A program made the position numbers and the translations under genes. Positions 1 through 4,030 of a DNA stretch of 11,393 nt are shown here, piece by piece (the stretch's first letter is position 1; every line of letters begins with the position of its first letter). Source of the stretch: an uncultured Holophagaceae bacterium (GTDB lineage Bacteria > Acidobacteriota > Holophagae > Holophagales > Holophagaceae); the NCBI GenBank assembly GCA_903890595.1, contig CAITBU010000144.1, forward strand, positions 1-11,393, read 5' to 3'. The notes under the pieces are model-generated. The model was not told the DNA's origin. It made no database searches and was given only the letters and a program-made list of their open reading frames with translations.

Positions 1-2
1 TC

Positions 3-260
3 CTGGTGAACAGCCGCCACCACCAGGCCGTGAAGGTCGTGGCGCCCCCGCTGACAGCGGTGGGCTGGCACCTGGACACCGTCCATCCCGAGACCGGCCC
101 GATCATCGAGGCCATCGAGGCCACGGACCCCGCCCGCTGGGCCTTCGGCGTCCAGTGGCACCCGGAGAACCTCGTGGGCCTGAAGGGCCCCGCCGGGGAT
201 GCGGCCAGGGACCTGTTTGCAACCTTCGTGGCGGCCATCCTGCAGCGGCGACACAGTTGA
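3..260 (+). CDS. Class I glutamine amidotransferase, peptidase C26 / PuuD-like (3' end only)
   Basis: This is the C-terminal 85 residues of a gene that begins left of the window; the first whole codon is at base 3 and the TGA stop is at 258-260. Two blocks typical of the peptidase C26 (gamma-glutamyl-gamma-aminobutyrate hydrolase) family are visible: NSRHHQAV near the left edge and FGVQWHPE, with the codons of the catalytic His at 159-161 and Glu at 165-167. The nucleophilic Cys lies outside. Family members cleave gamma-glutamyl amide bonds in the cytoplasm, as PuuD does in putrescine breakdown. Other C26 proteins act on different gamma-glutamyl compounds, so the substrate cannot be given. 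It is followed by a 230-base spacer, so it is probably the last gene of its transcription unit. The family call is firm; the gene name is not. Confidence 0.85.
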   Translation: MVNSRHHQAVKVVAPPLTAVGWHLDTVHPETGPIIEAIEATDPARWAFGVQWHPENLVGLKGPAGDAARDLFATFVAAILQRRHS

Positions 261-322
261 GCCAAGGCTGGTGACCGTCAGCGGCTTTGAACACGATCCG
301 GTCTATGAAACCCCACTCGCAG

Positions 323-419
323 ATGCGGTCTTGCATCCCCTTCATCCCCTTCATCCCTGTTGAAAACAATACCGTTAAACAGGGATGAAGGGGATGAAGG
401 GGATATAAAAAAACCGCGT
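323..419. repeat. Large imperfect hairpin with a perfect 27-bp inverted repeat
   Basis: The arms 335-361 and 378-404 are exact reverse complements over 27 bases and enclose a 16-base loop. Each arm is built from a 9-base unit, ATCCCCTTC, present twice and followed by ATCCCTGTT. After an internal loop (330-334 against 405-412) a further 7 pairs form between 323-329 and 413-419, one of them G-T. The element sits 62 bases after the stop of the amidotransferase gene. It is not a normal intrinsic terminator: on the plus strand it is followed by an A-rich run, and on the minus strand no T run follows. It looks like a dispersed palindromic repeat (REP or MITE-like) or an RNA-stabilising hairpin; which one cannot be decided from one copy. 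Confidence 0.8.
404..409 (+). promoter_or_regulatory. Possible -10 box (TATAAA) upstream of the crotonase gene
   Basis: TATAAA overlaps the outer end of the right hairpin arm in an otherwise GC-rich spacer. A start around base 416 would give a leader of about 75 bases before the crotonase ATG at 491. No convincing -35 box lies 16-18 bases upstream, and the A-rich stretch could simply belong to the repeat. Confidence 0.2.
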
Positions 420-480
420 AAGGATCCCTGTTGGAGCAATCCACCCTTGCCGTCCAAGGTTGTGGTTTGATTGGGAAAAC

Positions 481-485
481 AGGAG
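481..485 (+). promoter_or_regulatory. Ribosome binding site fixing the crotonase start
   Basis: AGGAG, five bases before ATG 491. It favours this start over the in-frame TTG at 431, which would add 20 residues not expected at the N-terminus of a crotonase. Confidence 0.75.
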
Positions 486-490
486 TCGCC

Positions 491-1279
491 ATGTCCGCCC
501 CCATCCGCTTCGAGATCGCTGATCGCGTTGCCACGCTGACGCTGGACCGGCCCGACCGCCTGAACGCCCTGGTCCCAGAGATGCAGGCAGGCTTCGAGGA
601 GGCCTTGGCCCGTTCCGCAGAGCCCGATGTAAAGGTCCTCGTCATCCGGGGCGCTGGGCGGGCCTTCTGCGCCGGCGGCGACATCGGTTGGATGGCGAAG
701 ACGCTGACCGAGGGCCGCTGGGAGGAACTGGAAAGCCTTCTGAACCTGGGCGTCACCGTGGCCCATGGCCTGGCCACCCTGCCCAAGCCTGTGGTGGCCG
801 TGGTGCAGGGTCCTGCCGCTGGCGCGGGGATGAGCCTGGCCCTCTGCGCCGACCTGCGCCTGGCCTCGCCAGATGCAGCCTTCAGCATGGCCTTCGTGAA
901 GATCGGCGTGCACCCGGACTGGGGTGGCAGCGTCATGCTGTCCCGGCTGGTGAACTCCGCCGTGGCGGGCGAGCTCATGCTCACCGGGGATGCGGTGAGC
1001 GCTGAGCGCGCCCTGGCCCTGGGCCTGGTCAACCAGGTTGTCCCCGCCGAGCAGCTGGAGGAGCGCGCCGCCGCCCTGGGTCGCCGCCTCGCAGCCGGGC
1101 CGTCGACCACCTATGCCCGCATCAAGGCCACCCTCCTACGCAACCAGGGACTGGACCCGGAAAGCCTGCGCGCCCGCCTGGAAGTAGAGGCTCTCCAGAT
1201 GCAGGCTGCCATGCGCCACCCCGATGCCCAGGAAGGGCTGGCGGCCTTCCTGGAGAAGCGGCCGCCCCGGTTTGCCTAG
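491..1279 (+). CDS. Enoyl-CoA hydratase/isomerase (crotonase) family protein, PaaG-like
   Basis: The 262-residue protein has the full length of a single-domain crotonase. Both oxyanion-hole blocks are present: AFCAGGDIGWM (residues 58-68), which also contacts the CoA thioester, and GPAAGAGMSLALCADLRLA (107-125). Aligned by eye to rat mitochondrial enoyl-CoA hydratase, the second catalytic Glu is kept as E161 in GELMLTGD, but the first (Glu144 of rat) is replaced by a hydrophobic residue. An Asp occurs at D143 in HPDWGG, as in PaaG-type isomerases and related hydratases. The protein therefore handles an acyl-CoA in the cytoplasm, probably as an isomerase or an atypical hydratase, in fatty acid or aromatic acid breakdown. 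Family membership is certain; the reaction is not. No other beta-oxidation gene lies nearby. The next gene starts 48 bases downstream. Confidence 0.9.
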   Translation: MSAPIRFEIADRVATLTLDRPDRLNALVPEMQAGFEEALARSAEPDVKVLVIRGAGRAFCAGGDIGWMAKTLTEGRWEELESLLNLGVTVAHGLATLPKPVVAVVQGPAAGAGMSLALCADLRLASPDAAFSMAFVKIGVHPDWGGSVMLSRLVNSAVAGELMLTGDAVSAERALALGLVNQVVPAEQLEERAAALGRRLAAGPSTTYARIKATLLRNQGLDPESLRARLEVEALQMQAAMRHPDAQEGLAAFLEKRPPRFA

Positions 1280-1313
1280 CACCGAAGCCCTGGCTCTTTT
1301 GCGGCATTGTTGT

Positions 1314-1319
1314 TAAAAT
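1314..1319 (+). promoter_or_regulatory. Candidate -10 box (TAAAAT) for a near-leaderless transcript
   Basis: TAAAAT ends 8 bases before ATG 1328, in the only AT-rich stretch between the two genes. A transcription start 6-7 bases further on would fall at or just before the ATG. No good Shine-Dalgarno sequence precedes that ATG, which fits a leaderless message. No convincing -35 box is seen. Confidence 0.4.
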
Positions 1320-1327
1320 TGAAGTCT

Positions 1328-1639
1328 ATGCCTTCCACCCTGATCATCTGTGCCGACTGCGAGCGCCGCTCGCTCCGAGGCCCACGCACGGGGCGGGCCA
1401 TGACCCAGGCCCTGACCTGTCTGACCCAGCTTTTGCAGGGGCGGAAGCGGCTTCAGGACTTGCAGATCGTCCGGGAGACCTGCCTCCAGAACTGCCCCCT
1501 GGGTCGGGTCTGCGTGGCCCTCAAGCGGGAGGGTGGGGAGACCGTCCGCCACCACCTGAGCCCCACGGACGACCTCAAGGCGGTGGCCCGACGCCTGGTG
1601 GGCCGAGCCACCTCGAAGAAGGCTCCAGAGGAGGGCTGA
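1328..1639 (+). CDS. Small cysteine-rich metal-binding protein, DUF1636-like
   Basis: This 103-residue protein carries six cysteines: C8 and C11 (CADC) at the N-terminus, C31, and C52, C56 and C62 in CLQNCPLGRVCVAL. The pattern CxxC at the start, then CLxxCxxxxxC followed by VAL, resembles DUF1636 predicted metal-binding proteins, which are thought to have a thioredoxin-like ferredoxin fold holding an iron-sulphur cluster or another metal. Some of these sit beside cobalamin or metal-uptake genes; none is seen here. The C-terminus is basic and probably disordered (RATSKKAPEEG). I chose ATG 1328 rather than the in-frame TTG 1307 because the CxxC then lies close to the N-terminus, as expected. 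The gene ends 3 bases before the end of the convergent minus-strand gene. The family call is tentative and the function unknown. Confidence 0.6.
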   Translation: MPSTLIICADCERRSLRGPRTGRAMTQALTCLTQLLQGRKRLQDLQIVRETCLQNCPLGRVCVALKREGGETVRHHLSPTDDLKAVARRLVGRATSKKAPEEG

Positions 1640-1642
1640 GGC

Positions 1643-1945
1643 CTAGCGAAGGCCCTTGGTCTGCGCCGCCTCAATGAGCTCCTTAATGCGCTGGGCATCG
1701 GCCTTGGTGTGGCCGTGGCTTGTGAGGGGGTCACTGCCACCGGTGCTCTCCACCAGGATGTCGGACCAGAGGACGCCTGTGTCGATGCGGACGCTGGCGA
1801 CCTTCGAGAGGTGGATGCTGATCTCGTTCACAGTCAGCCACGCACGCTTGCGGCGCACCACGGCGGCATCCGTGACCTCGATGACCGTGGCGAAGAGGTG
1901 GTTGCCCTTGGTCCAGCGACTGGCCTTGAAGGTCTCAGTGGCCAT
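1643..1945 (-). CDS. Small PH-like domain protein, coupled to transketolase
   Basis: This is a 100-residue protein without signal peptide or membrane segment. The order of elements, TVIEVTDAAVVRRKRAW (about 20-36), EISIHLSKVASVRID (41-55) and DILVESTGGSDP (62-73), then a C-terminal helix (about 82-96), is that of a short bacterial PH domain (bPH, YdbS/YdbT type): beta strands with the signature 'strand-turn-strand, L-x-K-V-x-S-V, then a glycine-rich turn', closed by a helix. Such domains usually serve in binding or assembly and have no known enzyme activity. Its ATG overlaps the transketolase TGA by one base (TGATG), and no ribosome binding site is visible, so its translation probably depends on that of the upstream gene. 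Whether it acts with transketolase is unknown. The family call comes from sequence pattern only. Confidence 0.65.
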   Translation of the reverse strand: MATETFKASRWTKGNHLFATVIEVTDAAVVRRKRAWLTVNEISIHLSKVASVRIDTGVLWSDILVESTGGSDPLTSHGHTKADAQRIKELIEAAQTKGLR

Positions 1946-2913
1946 CAGAGGGCGGACTTCGCCGCCGCAGCCACAGCCTGAGGCGTGAGGCCATAGGCTT
2001 CCAGCAGCAGCTCAGGCTTGCCGCTCTGGCCGAACCGGTCCTGCACGCCCACCCGGCGGAGCGGCATGGGATGGCCCTCGGAGAGCAGCTCGGCCACGAT
2101 GCCACCCAGGCCGCCGTGGATCTGGTGCTCTTCGCAGGTGACCACCGCCCGGTGCGTCTTCGCCAGCGCGAGGAGGGTGTCCTGGTCGAAGGGCTTGAGT
2201 GTGGGCGTGTGCAGGACCGTCGCCTGGATGCCCTCGGCAGCCAACAGCTCGGCAGCTTCCAGGCAGATGCTGGTACCCAGGCCGCAGCCCACCAGCAGCA
2301 CATCCGTACCGGAGCGCAGGACCACCGCCTTGCCGATCTGGAACTGGTAGTCCTCGGCGTGGATGCGGGGGAACTTGTCGCGGGTGAGGCGGATGTAGAC
2401 GGGTCCCTGATGGGCGTAGGCGGCCCGCACGGCCTGCCGGGTCTCCAGCGCATCGGCCGGGGCCAGCACGGTCATGCCCGGGATCATGGTCATGAGGGCC
2501 AGGTCTTCCAGGCACTGGTGGGTGGCACCGTCCTCGCCCACGGTGAGGCCCGCATGGGTGGCGACGATCTTGACGTTCTGGTGGCCCAGTCCCACGGCCT
2601 GGCGGACCATCTCGTAGGCGCGGCCCGTGGCGAACATGGCGAAGGTGCTCAGGAAGGGCACCACACCCGTGGTGGCGGCACCGGCGGCAGCGGCCACCAT
2701 GCCCTGCTCGGCGGCGCCCATGTTGAAGAAGCGCTCCGGGAAGGCCTTGGCAAAGCGGCCCGTGCGGGTGGACCCCGCCAGGTCGGCATCGAACACGATG
2801 AGGTTGGCGCCTTCTTTGCCCAGCTCCACCAGGGTGTCGCCATAGGCATCCCGCAGGCTGTCCATCACCGTGCCAGCCTTGCCGCCCACACCCGCCGTCT
2901 CCATGCCCGCCAT
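1945..2913 (-). CDS. Transketolase, C-terminal subunit (split type)
   Basis: The 322-residue protein covers only the pyrimidine-binding and C-terminal domains of transketolase; full-length enzymes are about 620-680 residues. DADLAGST (42-49) and FFNMGAAEQGM (62-72) open the pyrimidine domain, and E69 corresponds to the glutamate that activates thiamine diphosphate. A transketolase C-terminal domain follows, with CEEHQIHGGLGG and the final DRFGQSGKPELLLEAYGL block. Split transketolases of this kind pair with a separate diphosphate-binding subunit to move two-carbon ketol units in the pentose phosphate pathway. That subunit is usually encoded just upstream; here the upstream neighbour is an unrelated divergent gene, so the partner must lie elsewhere. 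ATG 2913 is supported by AGGAG five bases upstream. The distal end is coupled to the PH-like gene. Confidence 0.92.
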   Translation of the reverse strand: MAGMETAGVGGKAGTVMDSLRDAYGDTLVELGKEGANLIVFDADLAGSTRTGRFAKAFPERFFNMGAAEQGMVAAAAGAATTGVVPFLSTFAMFATGRAYEMVRQAVGLGHQNVKIVATHAGLTVGEDGATHQCLEDLALMTMIPGMTVLAPADALETRQAVRAAYAHQGPVYIRLTRDKFPRIHAEDYQFQIGKAVVLRSGTDVLLVGCGLGTSICLEAAELLAAEGIQATVLHTPTLKPFDQDTLLALAKTHRAVVTCEEHQIHGGLGGIVAELLSEGHPMPLRRVGVQDRFGQSGKPELLLEAYGLTPQAVAAAAKSAL

Positions 2914-2918
2914 GCCCG

Positions 2919-2923
2919 CTCCT
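2919..2923 (-). promoter_or_regulatory. Ribosome binding site of the transketolase subunit gene
   Basis: AGGAG on the minus strand, five bases before ATG 2913. It supports that start over the second ATG three codons inside. Confidence 0.7.
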
Positions 2924-2934
2924 GTGAAGGGTCC

Positions 2935-2940
2935 ATTCTA
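2935..2940 (-). promoter_or_regulatory. Candidate -10 box (TAGAAT) of the transketolase operon
   Basis: Read on the minus strand, TAGAAT matches five of six bases of the -10 consensus. It would place the transcript start about 15 bases before ATG 2913, leaving room for the AGGAG site. The -35 position is GC-rich and does not match the consensus. Confidence 0.4.
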
Positions 2941-2964
2941 GCCGAAGGGACCGGAGGGCGCCGC

Positions 2965-2991
2965 CGCTCTGCGGCAGCATCAGGCAGAGCG
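2965..2991. promoter_or_regulatory. 8-bp inverted repeat in the divergent promoter region
   Basis: CGCTCTGC (2965-2972) and GCAGAGCG (2984-2991) are exact reverse complements separated by 11 bases, midway between the divergent starts at 2913 and 3032. The spacing would suit a dimeric repressor or activator acting on both genes. An overlapping 5-bp hairpin (2963-2967 with 2971-2975) is a competing fold. The site is GC-rich, so chance is possible. Confidence 0.3.
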
Positions 2992-3019
2992 CCTGGCCAT
3001 CCGAAAAATCACGGTGAGT

Positions 3020-3025
3020 TAGGCT
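3020..3025 (+). promoter_or_regulatory. Candidate TAnnnT -10 box for the membrane protein gene
   Basis: TAGGCT is followed by exactly six bases, GGAGGG, and then ATG 3032. The same architecture recurs at 6505-6519. GGAGGG lies too close to the ATG to be an ideal Shine-Dalgarno site, which makes leaderless initiation plausible. Confidence 0.35.
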
Positions 3026-3031
3026 GGAGGG

Positions 3032-4030
3032 ATGACCTTCAGTGTCCGTCCCTCGTCCCTGCTCTGGGGCACCTTCCTGGCCCTGGGGGCGGCCGCCTTG
3101 GTCCTGCGCCTCCGCCAGCCGGACCACCTAGCCCTGCCCCTCCTGACGGCAGCCTTGCTGGCATTGCTGGCCCTGCGCCTGCTCGCCATGCTCATCGACT
3201 GGCGAGCGGGGCAGCTGCCCCTGACCCGGCTGCTGCTGCCTGCGGTCGTGCTGGCCGAGGGACTGGGCCTGGCCATGACCGGCGCCTCCGGGGCTGCCAC
3301 GACGATTCGCTTCGCCACGGCGGCGGGCCTGGAGCTGCTGCTGCTTGTCCTGGCCGCGAGGGTCCTCACCCAGGCCAAGGCCCAGCCTGGCCAGTGGCCC
3401 GAGGACCGCATCGCTGCGGCTTTCTCCGCCTTCGTGCCAGCCCGGGCGGCCCGGCTCATGGCCCTGGAACTGGTCATGCTGGGCAGCGCCCTGCGCTTCC
3501 TGGCGGGCGGCTTCCGCACGGGGGCCCCCGAGGGCTTCAGCCACCACCGGGAAGCCGCCCTCCGCGCCATCCTCCCAGCCATTCCCCTGATGATCCCGGG
3601 GGACTTCCTCCTGACGACAGTGCTCTTCAAGGGGCTGGCGCCCTGGTTGCGGTGGGTGCTGCATGGGTCCAGTGCTTACGGGGTGCTCTGGCTGGTGGGC
3701 TATTACGCCACCCTCAAGGCCCGCCCGCATCGCCTCCACGACGGTCAGCTGGAGCTCAACCTGGGCCTCATGAAGTCCGTCAGTCTGCCCGTAGGCCACA
3801 TCCTCTCGGCTGGCCCCTTGCCCGCCTTCGCTGATGACTGGGCCCGGCATGCCTACCTGAAGGGCGTGGAGAAGCTGGTGGCCAAAGGCAACACCGTGCT
3901 GGAGCTGAGGCTGTCCGAACCCGTCCGGGTGACGGGCCTCCTGGGCCTCGGCCGGCCCACCTGTCGACTGGCGGTCTCCGTGGACGAGCCCTCCGGTTTC
4001 CTCGCCGCCCTGGGGCGCCCTTGCGCCTGA
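3032..4030 (+). CDS. Multi-pass membrane protein of unknown function with soluble C-terminal domain
   Basis: I do not recognise a named family for this 332-residue protein. The first ~235 residues hold about six or seven hydrophobic segments, roughly at 10-26, 33-55, 65-84, 88-110, 138-155, 176-200 and 206-229, so it is an inner-membrane protein. The last ~100 residues are soluble: LELNLGLMKSVSLPVGHI, then a strand-rich part with VLELRLSEPVRV and SVDEPSGFLAAL. That end resembles the PH-like tail of uncharacterised bacterial membrane proteins, a recollection rather than a demonstrated match. Amphipathic loops rich in Arg separate the helices. The gene is divergent from the transketolase operon and its last 10 bases overlap the hrpB start, so the two are probably cotranscribed. 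No catalytic motif is visible. Confidence 0.75.
   Translation: MTFSVRPSSLLWGTFLALGAAALVLRLRQPDHLALPLLTAALLALLALRLLAMLIDWRAGQLPLTRLLLPAVVLAEGLGLAMTGASGAATTIRFATAAGLELLLLVLAARVLTQAKAQPGQWPEDRIAAAFSAFVPARAARLMALELVMLGSALRFLAGGFRTGAPEGFSHHREAALRAILPAIPLMIPGDFLLTTVLFKGLAPWLRWVLHGSSAYGVLWLVGYYATLKARPHRLHDGQLELNLGLMKSVSLPVGHILSAGPLPAFADDWARHAYLKGVEKLVAKGNTVLELRLSEPVRVTGLLGLGRPTCRLAVSVDEPSGFLAALGRPCA

Noticed and set aside
335..361. CRISPR-like or tandem-repeat array
   Set aside because: Only two full 9-base units and a variant per arm, no spacers, and no cas genes in the window.
335..404. Intrinsic transcription terminator
   Set aside because: The stem is strong, but no T run follows it on either strand; on the plus strand an A run follows.
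103..1110. A 335-codon minus-strand frame reading through the inverted repeat (GMKGMKGM)
   Set aside because: It crosses the spacer hairpin and lies antisense to two genes with clear family motifs. The repeated GMK residues only reflect the 9-base DNA unit.
1632..1656. Bidirectional terminator between the convergent genes at 1639/1643
   Set aside because: Only short 5-bp stems can be drawn (for example 1640-1644 with 1650-1654) and no T run follows on either strand.
2071..3834. A 587-codon open frame on the plus strand
   Set aside because: It runs antisense to the transketolase subunit and out of frame through the membrane protein gene. The product is Gly/His/Pro-rich with no recognisable fold.
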